DNA of 12,381 nt from Planctomycetota bacterium (GTDB lineage Bacteria > Planctomycetota > SZUA-567), in contig JAJBTL010000311.1 of the NCBI GenBank assembly GCA_020860865.1, positions 1 through 12,381 of the forward strand, read 5' to 3'. The notes under the pieces are model-generated. The model saw only the letters and a list, made by a program, of their open reading frames with translations, had not been told where the DNA came from and ran no database searches. The position numbers and the translations under genes were made by a program. Each line of letters begins with the position of its first letter. Position 1 is the first letter of the stretch. Shown here one piece after another: positions 1-6,582 of the stretch.

Positions 1-2
1 AA

Positions 3-563
3 AGCGATCAATTGGCAAACAGCGCTGAATCCTCCCGGAACGGCGGCACCGGGGGCAGGGCGGCCGCAGCGGCCGAGCGTCTCCGCACCGCAACCGAATC
101 CCTCGCCGCCCTTCGGGAAATGGGTGCAGCCGTCGCTGCCGCGTCCGGTACGGCCGGCGACGGAGAAGGGGAGGCTGCCGCCGCCGGCGACGGAAACACA
201 CTCGGCCAAAGCGGAACAGGTCACGGGGGCATCAGCCGTGGCCGTGGCGACGCGCCGCTCGTTCTCGCCGACGGAACGGAACGCGGCGACCGCACGCTCG
301 ACTATATCCCGCTGACCGCCACCGGCCGGTCCCGATTCGACGGCCCGGAACTGAACCGCACCCGGATCGGACTCGGCGACGATCATGAACCGGAGGCGCG
401 GCGGGCGGCAACGCAAAGCACCGTCGACGCGCCGCTCCGCCTCGGCGCCGGCGCCACCGTTGTCGCGCCCGGCCCGACGCGCGGCCGTTGGGTGGATGCC
501 TATTTCGACGCAGTGACCAGTCAACCGAATACCCTACAGTCGGGGGAAGGAAAAAATCGATGA
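3..563 (+). CDS. Unrecognised Ala/Gly-rich protein, C-terminal part (5' end outside window)
   Basis: The reading frame is open to the left edge, so this is the last 186 codons of a longer gene. The TTG at 12 and ATGs further in are not needed as starts. I do not recognise the protein. Roughly the first 75 visible residues are low-complexity Ala/Gly/Glu/Arg sequence with a likely helical, possibly coiled-coil stretch (AERLRTATESLAALREMG). The middle is polar and Arg/Asp-rich. The last 30 residues look more ordered (RGRWVDAYFDAVTSQPNT). No membrane helix is visible in this part. Its TGA overlaps the moxR-type start by four bases (ATGA, 560-563), so it is the upstream cistron of the same operon. 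Large hypothetical proteins at this position in MoxR/VWA operons often end in a short sequence of the type 'Y-x-(E/D)-x-V-x-x-Y-F-x-A-L', which the ordered tail loosely resembles; that is inference. Base composition and codon pattern match the downstream genes. Confidence 0.75.
   Translation, partial: SDQLANSAESSRNGGTGGRAAAAAERLRTATESLAALREMGAAVAAASGTAGDGEGEAAAAGDGNTLGQSGTGHGGISRGRGDAPLVLADGTERGDRTLDYIPLTATGRSRFDGPELNRTRIGLGDDHEPEARRAATQSTVDAPLRLGAGATVVAPGPTRGRWVDAYFDAVTSQPNTLQSGEGKNR
542..550 (+). promoter_or_regulatory. Ribosome binding site fixing the MoxR start
   Basis: The purine run GGGGGAAGG lies nine bases before the ATG at 560. The same frame is open further upstream, with an ATG at 488, but that start would overlap the previous gene by 76 bases and has no comparable purine run. 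It would also add a 24-residue head rich in Arg and Cys that is not typical of MoxR proteins. The start at 560 is therefore preferred. Confidence 0.7.
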
Positions 564-1612
564 CCAGCCAGACACTCAATGCCGACCCGGACAGGACCGT
601 CCCGAACGATGCCGAGAGCGAATACATGGCCGCCCTCGCCCGGGTGGAACAGCGCCTGAACGACCTCCTTCTCGGTCAGGGCGACCTTATTCGCCATTTC
701 CTGACCGGCGTCCTCGCCGGCGGCCACATCCTCTTGGAAGGCCTTCCCGGCATGGGAAAAACCCGTCTGGTACAGACTTTTTGCCGGTTGACCGGGCTGA
801 GCGCCGGGCGCATCCAGTTCACCCCCGACCTTATGCCCCTCGACATCACCGGGTCGAGCGTTCTCCAGGAACAGGACGGCGGCCGCTCATTCGTCTTCTG
901 TCCCGGACCCATTTTCGCGAACCTCGTTCTGGCCGACGAAATCAACCGGGCCAGCCCGAAAACCCAGGCCGCCCTTCTCGAAGCGATGCAGGAACGACAG
1001 GTGACGGTTCTTGGCGAAAGTCACCGGTTGCCCCGGCCGTTCGCCGTCCTCGCCACCCAAAACCCCATCGAACTGGAGGGGACCTATCCTCTCCCCGAAG
1101 CGCAACTCGACCGTTTCCTTTTCAAGCTCGACGTCGGCGAAGTCGGCCTGGACGAACTCCGGGAAATCGCCTCCGGCCGCGTCGGCGGCGATCTTCCCGA
1201 GATGGAAGCGGAGATCACGCCGGGGCAATTCAAAAGCGCCATGACCGCCGCCACGGCGATACCGATGTCGCCGGCGGTGGCCGAATACATCGCCCGCATC
1301 GTCATCGCCACCCGACCGGGCGGGGACGGCCCGTCGGCCCATATCCGCTACGGCGCCAGCCCCAGGGCGGCGATCGGCATGGCATCGGCGGCGCGGGCCA
1401 GGGCGTTCCTGTCCGGCCGCGTCACCGTCGGTTTTGAAGACGTCCTCGCCGTCGCTCCGGCGGTGTTGCGCCACCGCGTACTTCTCGACTACCGATCCCG
1501 CCTGGACGGCTACGACGCCGACCGCGTCGTGGCGGAACTCCTCCGGGACACTCCGGAACTCAATCGCGATGCGCCGAAGTCCCTGGCGGTGCGGTTGGCG
1601 GGAGGACGCTAA
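560..1612 (+). CDS. MoxR-family AAA+ ATPase
   Basis: A 350-residue cytoplasmic AAA+ ATPase of normal MoxR length. Visible motifs are Walker A GLPGMGKT (about 61-68), Walker B with the MoxR signature LVLADEINRASPKTQAALLEAMQER (split here as LVLADEINR at 122-130 and ASPKTQAALLEAMQER at 131-146), sensor 1 ATQNPIELEGTYPLPEAQLD (165-184), and sensor 2 in GASPRA (265-270, Arg269). A helical lid domain follows to the C-terminus (FLSGRVTV, HRVLLDYRSRLDGYDAD). MoxR proteins are thought to be chaperone-like remodelers that act with VWA-domain partners to mature or activate other complexes. Three VWA-type partners (the DUF58, BatA-like and dual-VWA proteins) are encoded downstream in the same operon. 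It overlaps the previous gene by four bases (ATGA) and the next by one base (TAATG). All catalytic motifs are intact, so I expect an active ATPase. The client is unknown; the ABC transporter encoded between it and the DUF58 gene is the obvious candidate by context only. Confidence 0.97.
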   Translation: MTSQTLNADPDRTVPNDAESEYMAALARVEQRLNDLLLGQGDLIRHFLTGVLAGGHILLEGLPGMGKTRLVQTFCRLTGLSAGRIQFTPDLMPLDITGSSVLQEQDGGRSFVFCPGPIFANLVLADEINRASPKTQAALLEAMQERQVTVLGESHRLPRPFAVLATQNPIELEGTYPLPEAQLDRFLFKLDVGEVGLDELREIASGRVGGDLPEMEAEITPGQFKSAMTAATAIPMSPAVAEYIARIVIATRPGGDGPSAHIRYGASPRAAIGMASAARARAFLSGRVTVGFEDVLAVAPAVLRHRVLLDYRSRLDGYDADRVVAELLRDTPELNRDAPKSLAVRLAGGR

Positions 1613-3309
1613 TGCGTCGAACCCGTCAGCGGTTTTTCCTCTTCATCGTCGGTCTCCTCATCGCCGCCACGGCGGCAACGCGGCTTGAGGCCGGCGACGA
1701 AGCGCCGGCGGCGACGATAAAAATCTCGGCGCCCGAACCGCATCCGTGGTGGCCGAGCCTCTACGCGACGCCCCTCTGGGCGGTTATCGAAAACGGTTCG
1801 CCCGGCGATCTGGTCGAGTTGTCCCTCTCCACCCGTTCCCTGGTTCAACGCGGAACGCTCCGCCTGCCCGATTCCGGACGCCACCGGGCTGAACTGACCG
1901 CCTACGTCAATACCATTGCCCAATTTACCTGGACCGTCGCCGGACAGTCGGACACTTCATGGGTGTCGCCGTCCCGGAACTTCGGCGGCGACGACTCGCA
2001 AGGGCAGGCCTGGGTGGTGTCGCTTGATGGCGCGCTTTATCGGGAAATGCTCGCTGTCAATCCGGATATCGCCGCCGGCGGCGGCCAATCCGAGGTCAAG
2101 GCGGAAATAATCCCGCACACCGCCTTGCCGTCACGCTATCAGGGTTTTGCCGGTTTTTATGGAACCATCGTCGCCGGGCCGCAGTCCCTCCGCGCCATTA
2201 CCCCCGAACAACGGACCGCCCTCGGCCGGGCGGTTCTCTGGCTGGGCGTTCGCCTGTGGGTCGTCGGCGCCGAGATGGCCGACGTCCTCCCCCTCCTCGG
2301 ACTGAAAACCGACTTGAACGGCGCCGCCGATTCCGGAAACGCCGTCCAGATGGTGCGCCTGGGGAACGGTGTCGTCCTGACGCTGGCGGACAGTGATGCC
2401 CAAACATTTTTAGACACGGTGTCCCGGTCCCGTCCGCACGATCTTCTGGCCAGGTTCTACAATTCAACAAATATTCCGGATTACGCCAGATTCACCGACG
2501 GCCTGGAAGGCGTCGGCGTCTGGTTTATTCTTACGTCTCTCCTTGTCCTTGGCCTGGTTCTCGGGCCGGTGAACTACTGGTATGTGCGTCGGCGGAAAAA
2601 CCCGCTCCTCTTTTTCATCCTCACGCCGATGACGGCGGTGGTCGGCGGCGTTGCCATTCTTGTCGGTTCGGCCGTGGTGGAAGGCGGCGGCGGCCGCTAC
2701 AACGAACACGCCGTTCTTGTCGCCCGAACCGGCGACGACGACGCCTTCCTCCTGGATTACCGCCTGGTCCGGCCAGGATTCTGGCTGTCCGACGTGCGCT
2801 ATTCGGACGATACGATTGTCCTGCCGGGTGATACCATCGCGGCTTCGCCCTGCGTCATTGACTGGACGGACGGCATCCGCCTCGGTCCCGGGTGGTTCCA
2901 GTCCCGGGCCGTCAGCGCCTACCTCGCAGCCCGTCCGGTGGTGGCGCGCCTGGCCATCGCCGTCACCCGGGAGAGCGCCGCCTGGCGCATCCGCAACAAC
3001 CTGGACCACGACATCGTTTCCGCCCTCGTGCGAACCGAATCCGGCAACGTGCAGGAAATCGGACCGGTAGCGGCCGGGAGTGACATCGTCATCCCGGATG
3101 CGACGCGCTCCACCGACTACTCGGGCCAGGTTGCACTTGCTGAACTGTTAAACGCCATCGCCTTTACCGGCGATTCCTCCCGGGTGCGACTCGTCGCTGA
3201 ATGCCGCGGCGTTCCCTATATCGACGACGGCGGTTTCGGCGGCTGGCGCGTGAACGGCCGGTATTATTATGTGCTCCTGGACGAAGCGTTGGAGGACGAG
3301 GATGACTGA
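1612..3309 (+). CDS. Exported/membrane protein with GATase-like region and two central membrane helices
   Basis: A 565-residue protein beginning with a probable signal sequence (MRRTRQRFFLFIVGLLIAAT, then Ala-rich to about residue 27). A large predicted extracytoplasmic part follows (about 30-298). Within it, SLRAITPEQRTALGRAV and LWVVG (about 192-218) resemble the 'L-x-x-E-Q-x-x-A-L-x-x-W-V-x-x-G-x-x-L-V-V' stretch of glutamine-amidotransferase-like folds found in ABC accessory proteins. Two membrane helices lie at about 302-322 and 331-353, joined by the short basic loop GPVNYWYVRRRKN. The remaining about 210 residues are soluble and should face the same side as the N-terminal domain. The 'G-P-(L/V)-N-Y' loop plus two helices recurs in uncharacterised membrane proteins encoded beside ABC-2 transporters. 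SD gggagg (1600-1605) lies six bases before the ATG. It overlaps MoxR by one base and the ABC ATPase by eight. I infer an accessory subunit of the ABC complex, by analogy to GldG beside GldA/GldF; this is not shown by clear homology. Confidence 0.85.
   Translation: MRRTRQRFFLFIVGLLIAATAATRLEAGDEAPAATIKISAPEPHPWWPSLYATPLWAVIENGSPGDLVELSLSTRSLVQRGTLRLPDSGRHRAELTAYVNTIAQFTWTVAGQSDTSWVSPSRNFGGDDSQGQAWVVSLDGALYREMLAVNPDIAAGGGQSEVKAEIIPHTALPSRYQGFAGFYGTIVAGPQSLRAITPEQRTALGRAVLWLGVRLWVVGAEMADVLPLLGLKTDLNGAADSGNAVQMVRLGNGVVLTLADSDAQTFLDTVSRSRPHDLLARFYNSTNIPDYARFTDGLEGVGVWFILTSLLVLGLVLGPVNYWYVRRRKNPLLFFILTPMTAVVGGVAILVGSAVVEGGGGRYNEHAVLVARTGDDDAFLLDYRLVRPGFWLSDVRYSDDTIVLPGDTIAASPCVIDWTDGIRLGPGWFQSRAVSAYLAARPVVARLAIAVTRESAAWRIRNNLDHDIVSALVRTESGNVQEIGPVAAGSDIVIPDATRSTDYSGQVALAELLNAIAFTGDSSRVRLVAECRGVPYIDDGGFGGWRVNGRYYYVLLDEALEDEDD
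3291..3301 (+). promoter_or_regulatory. Ribosome binding site deciding the ABC ATPase start
   Basis: GGAGG at 3291-3295 stands six bases before the ATG at 3302. An in-frame ATG at 3269 would add 11 residues (MCSWTKRWRTR), but it has no purine-rich site in front and would overlap the previous gene by 41 bases. The start at 3302 gives the usual short lead into an ABC domain (MTEPCVEVRNLRKRFG). Confidence 0.75.
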
Positions 3310-4258
3310 ACCGTGCGTCGAGGTGCGGAACCTCCGGAAACGTTTCGGACCGGTTCAGGCGTTGGACGGCATTTCGTTCGCCCTGAGGCCGGGCGAAGTC
3401 CACGGCTTTATCGGGCCGAACGGCGCCGGGAAAACCACCGCCATGCGCATTATCGCCGGCGTCGACATCGCCGATTCAGGGGACGTATTCCTGAACGGGG
3501 AGTCGCTTCAGGACCATCCGGAACAATCCCACCGGCGCATCGGCTTCATGCCGGACTACCTCGATTCCTACCCGGGCATCCTGGTCTGGGAATACCTCGA
3601 CTTTTACGCCCGCGTCTTTGGAACCGGCCGTGACGAACGCCGCCGCCGGCTGGACGATGTCGTCGCCTTCACCGGCCTCGCCACTTCACTGGAACAGCCG
3701 GTGGCGGGCCTGTCGAAAGGCTGGAAACAACGACTCAGCCTCGCCCGGGTTCTCTTGAACGACCCTACGGTCCTCGTCCTTGACGAACCGGCGGCCGGGC
3801 TCGACCCGAGGGCCCGCGTTGAACTCCGGGACCTCGTCACCGAACTGGCCCGTCACGGCAAGGCGGTGTTTATCTCCAGCCACATCCTGTCCGAACTGGC
3901 CGAGATGTGCACGGCGGTGACGATTATTTCCGAAGGCCGCATCCGCAGTAGCGGCGCCGTCGACGCCCTCAGGCAGACCGTTGACCAGGGCCGGCGGCTG
4001 GCGATACGCCTGCTTGGGCCCACGCCGGACCAGTGCCGCCGCCTGGCCCTGTTCCTGTCCGAATCGCCCCGCATAGTCGCAGTGGAGGAACTGGCCAGCG
4101 GCGCGGCCTGTTCGATAACCGGCGACGACGACTTCAAGGCCCAGCTCCTGGCCGCGCTTGTGGCGGAGGGATTCTCCATCACCGACTTCCACGACGCCGC
4201 CTCGACCCTTGAAGAGGCGTTCATGGCGATGACGGAAAAGGAGGCGCGGCATGAGTGA
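3302..4258 (+). CDS. ABC transporter ATP-binding protein (ABC-2 type exporter)
   Basis: A 318-residue ATPase subunit. In order: A-loop region (VEVRNLRKRFGPVQALDG), Walker A GPNGAGKT (38-45), Q-loop region GFMPDYLDSYPG (81-92), signature LSKGWKQR (137-144), Walker B VLVLDEP (157-163), D-loop AGLDP (165-169) and switch His194 in SSHILSE. The degenerate signature LSKGxKQR in place of LSGGQ is usual in the ABC-2/CcmA-like exporter group. The residue normally Gln in the Q-loop appears as Asp (MPD). The roughly 100-residue C-terminal tail (QGRRLAIRLLG onwards) resembles the accessory domain often seen in ABC-2 ATPases (DUF4162-like). It overlaps both neighbours by eight bases; the next gene encodes the matching permease, so the pair should form an inner-membrane exporter or mechanical ATPase. 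The substrate cannot be read from the sequence. Confidence 0.96.
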   Translation: MTEPCVEVRNLRKRFGPVQALDGISFALRPGEVHGFIGPNGAGKTTAMRIIAGVDIADSGDVFLNGESLQDHPEQSHRRIGFMPDYLDSYPGILVWEYLDFYARVFGTGRDERRRRLDDVVAFTGLATSLEQPVAGLSKGWKQRLSLARVLLNDPTVLVLDEPAAGLDPRARVELRDLVTELARHGKAVFISSHILSELAEMCTAVTIISEGRIRSSGAVDALRQTVDQGRRLAIRLLGPTPDQCRRLALFLSESPRIVAVEELASGAACSITGDDDFKAQLLAALVAEGFSITDFHDAASTLEEAFMAMTEKEARHE

Positions 4259-5732
4259 AACCGGAACCGCGAAAACGACCAGTGCCGGTACCGCCGTCGG
4301 CGAATGGCTCGACACCCGGTTGAACCCGGTGCTTCTCAGGGATCTTCGTCTCTATATGCGGGGGAAGCTTTTCCTCTACGGCTATTTTGTCACCCTCGTC
4401 TGCCTCATCGTCATTGCCGCCACCGGCGTCGTCGTCACCCTGAACGGGCAAGGCCTGTTTTCGTTGTTGTACCCGACCATCATGCTTCTCGCCTTCGCCA
4501 CCGGCGCGCTCGTCCCGTACCTGGTCGGCGAACGGTTCCGGGACGAACTGTCCAGCCATGCCGCCGAACTCATCCTCGCCTCGCCCCTGACGGCGGCACG
4601 GCTGGTCCGGGGCAAGGTGTACGGCGCCTGGTGCCTGAACCTGATGCTCCTGTCAGTGGCGATGCCGGTGTTTGTCACGTCGTACCTGCTTGGCGGGATC
4701 AGCCCGTATGCCCTCCTTTTCATTTTCCTGGCGCTGGCGCTGGCGGCGGCGGTGATGCCGCTTCTCAATATCTACCTGGGCACATTTGGACGACGTCCCG
4801 GCGTTGGCCGGATAACGTCGGCCCTGGTCCTGGTCGGATCCTTCATTATCATGGGCATGTACGGCGGCGCCCTGTTCGACCGGGTGCTGGGCGGTCTGTA
4901 CGGCCGGTCGGGCCTGGCCTTCATTGTCGGTTACGCCGTCGCCGGCGTGCTTGTCGCCCAGTTCCTCTACCAGGTCAGTGTTTTCCGCCTGCGCGGTCCC
5001 GGCCTGGTCCGGGAAATCCGCCCCCGGGTCAGTCTGGCCGTGGCGGCGGCGCTTGGCTGGCTGGGCGCGTTTATCGTCGTGTCCTGGCCGGAGAGCGGTG
5101 GCGCCGACTGGTTCGAAGCGAACACGGTTGCCTTTAGCACCGTGGCCTGGGCTTTCGCCTGGGGCATCCTGGTCCTGGCCCGGGGCAATGCCGCGTCGCC
5201 GTCGCACCGGCCGGGTTCCGGTCGTTCCCGTCATCCCCTGTCCAGCGTCGGGCCGGGATCGCTCGCCATGTACTGCTCTGTTTGCACGCTCGTCATCGTC
5301 GCCCTGGGCATGTCCTGGCTATCGCAGAACAGATGGCCACGGGACCTCATGTCGTTCTCCGTCCTGGGGCTGGTACCGTTGATGGCTATTGAATACGGCA
5401 TGGCCGCCTACCTGCTTATCCATTACCGGATGAGGAAAACGCCGGGAGCGGATTCCTTGACCCGGACCATACTTGTCGTAAACGTTCTGTTCGGTGTGCT
5501 CGTGTTTTTCCTCTGCACCGGCCTGATGTTCGGCGGCGATGTTGAGAGCCTGCTCGGCGCCGTTCTCGCCGGGACCCCGGTCGGACTCACGTACCTGTCA
5601 ATTGCGGGCAACTGGTACAGCCTGTCATCCATCATTCTGTCCGGCGTGGCCGGCACCGTCATCCTCGCTTTCGTCAACTTCGTTCTCGGGTGGCGACAGT
5701 GGACACGGGCAAGGGGCGGCGATGGAGCGTGA
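4251..5732 (+). CDS. ABC-2 type transporter permease, polytopic membrane protein
   Basis: A 493-residue integral membrane protein with about 12 hydrophobic segments. Clear ones are near residues 40-62, 69-92, 124-147, 152-176, 188-208, 222-244, 260-279 and 292-310, with four or so more in the last 150 residues. The N-terminus carries NPVLLRDLRLYMRGK (25-39), the usual opening of ABC-2 permeases ('N-P-x-L-x-R-E-L-R'). The cytoplasmic stretch ERFRDELSSHAAELILASPL (94-112), ending AARLVRGK, matches the 'E-R-x-x-G-T-x-E-L-L-L-x-x-P-L-x-x-x-x-I-V-x-G-K' coupling segment. A basic loop (about 311-335) divides the two halves. The protein is about twice the usual helix count of a short ABC-2 permease, so it may be an internally extended or fused form. 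SD aaggagg (4238-4244) lies six bases before the ATG. The gene overlaps the ATPase gene by eight bases and the DUF58 gene by eleven. Confidence 0.93.
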   Translation: MSETGTAKTTSAGTAVGEWLDTRLNPVLLRDLRLYMRGKLFLYGYFVTLVCLIVIAATGVVVTLNGQGLFSLLYPTIMLLAFATGALVPYLVGERFRDELSSHAAELILASPLTAARLVRGKVYGAWCLNLMLLSVAMPVFVTSYLLGGISPYALLFIFLALALAAAVMPLLNIYLGTFGRRPGVGRITSALVLVGSFIIMGMYGGALFDRVLGGLYGRSGLAFIVGYAVAGVLVAQFLYQVSVFRLRGPGLVREIRPRVSLAVAAALGWLGAFIVVSWPESGGADWFEANTVAFSTVAWAFAWGILVLARGNAASPSHRPGSGRSRHPLSSVGPGSLAMYCSVCTLVIVALGMSWLSQNRWPRDLMSFSVLGLVPLMAIEYGMAAYLLIHYRMRKTPGADSLTRTILVVNVLFGVLVFFLCTGLMFGGDVESLLGAVLAGTPVGLTYLSIAGNWYSLSSIILSGVAGTVILAFVNFVLGWRQWTRARGGDGA

Positions 5733-6582
5733 CGCCGTCATCAGCCTCGCCCGCGATCTGGCTCGGCCGTACCGGTTGGCGCCGCCACGGGAACGGTCCG
5801 GCGGCCGGGTCGGCGCCTTTGCCGGTCGCCGCGACGGCCATTCCGTCGACTTCCACGACTTTCGCCAGTACCAGCCAGGCGACGACCTCCGCCGGGTCGA
5901 CTGGCGCGGTTATGCCCGGAACGGCCAACTGCACCTCAAACTGTTCCGAGAAGAAGTGGCGCCGGTGGTGGAAGTCCACATGGACGCTTCGGCCAGCATG
6001 GCGGCCTATCCCGGGAAGGAGGATGCCGTCGTCTTCACCGCCGCCTTCCTCCACGATGCCGCCCTTGCCGCCGAAGGCCGTCCGGTCCTTGTCGTCGATA
6101 ACCGCCGCCACGGCGAAAACGACTTCCTCGCCGCCCTCGCGGCCACCCGCTTCGGAAGCGATGCCGCCGCCGCGAACGCGCCGAGCGGTCCGACCGGCCT
6201 GGTACCGGTCCGCTTCTATCTCTCCGACTTCCTGTACACCGACGGCCTCGCCGAGGTCTTTGCCCGCCAGCAGGCCGGGACCGGCGGGTTTCACCCCCTC
6301 ATGTTCCTGAGCGCGTCCGAGACAAACCCGCCCTGGCGCGGCCGCTTCCGCCTGCACGATGTCGAACGCCCGACCGACGCCGTGGACATGGTCGTCAACG
6401 ATGCCGCCGTCGCTGCCTACCAGGACCGCCTCCGCCGCCACGTCGAGGGCCTGACCGCGCTCGCCACCCGGTTCGGGACAAGCCTCGTCCACATCGGGAC
6501 ACCCGACCCGTCGGCCGGGGAGACCTATTTGCGGTCGCTGACGGACCAGTTGTTCCGGGAAAGGCTGGTGTCGTCGCGATGA
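5722..6582 (+). CDS. DUF58 domain protein (VWA-like, MoxR partner)
   Basis: A 286-residue protein, shorter than many DUF58 proteins because it lacks the N-terminal membrane helices some members have. The DUF58 core is strongly conserved: DFHDFRQYQPGDDLRRVDW (43-61) corresponds to the family pattern 'E-F-x-D-x-R-x-Y-x-P-G-D-D-x-R-x-I-D-W', followed by ARNGQLHLKLFREE (65-78). The VWA metal-site motif DASASM (88-93) has the full D-x-S-x-S. DUF58 proteins are regularly encoded next to moxR and are thought to work with it. The frame is open to 5539, but the ATG at 5722 has aagggg (5711-5716) five bases ahead and begins at the natural family boundary (MERDAVISLARDLARPYRL). It overlaps the permease gene by 11 bases and the BatA-like gene by four (ATGA). 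It is probably cytoplasmic and peripheral. Confidence 0.94.
   Translation: MERDAVISLARDLARPYRLAPPRERSGGRVGAFAGRRDGHSVDFHDFRQYQPGDDLRRVDWRGYARNGQLHLKLFREEVAPVVEVHMDASASMAAYPGKEDAVVFTAAFLHDAALAAEGRPVLVVDNRRHGENDFLAALAATRFGSDAAAANAPSGPTGLVPVRFYLSDFLYTDGLAEVFARQQAGTGGFHPLMFLSASETNPPWRGRFRLHDVERPTDAVDMVVNDAAVAAYQDRLRRHVEGLTALATRFGTSLVHIGTPDPSAGETYLRSLTDQLFRERLVSSR

Noticed and set aside
488..559. N-terminal extension of the MoxR protein from an ATG at 488
   Set aside because: It would overlap the upstream gene heavily, and the extension is not MoxR-like. The ATG at 560 has a purine-rich site and an ATGA junction.
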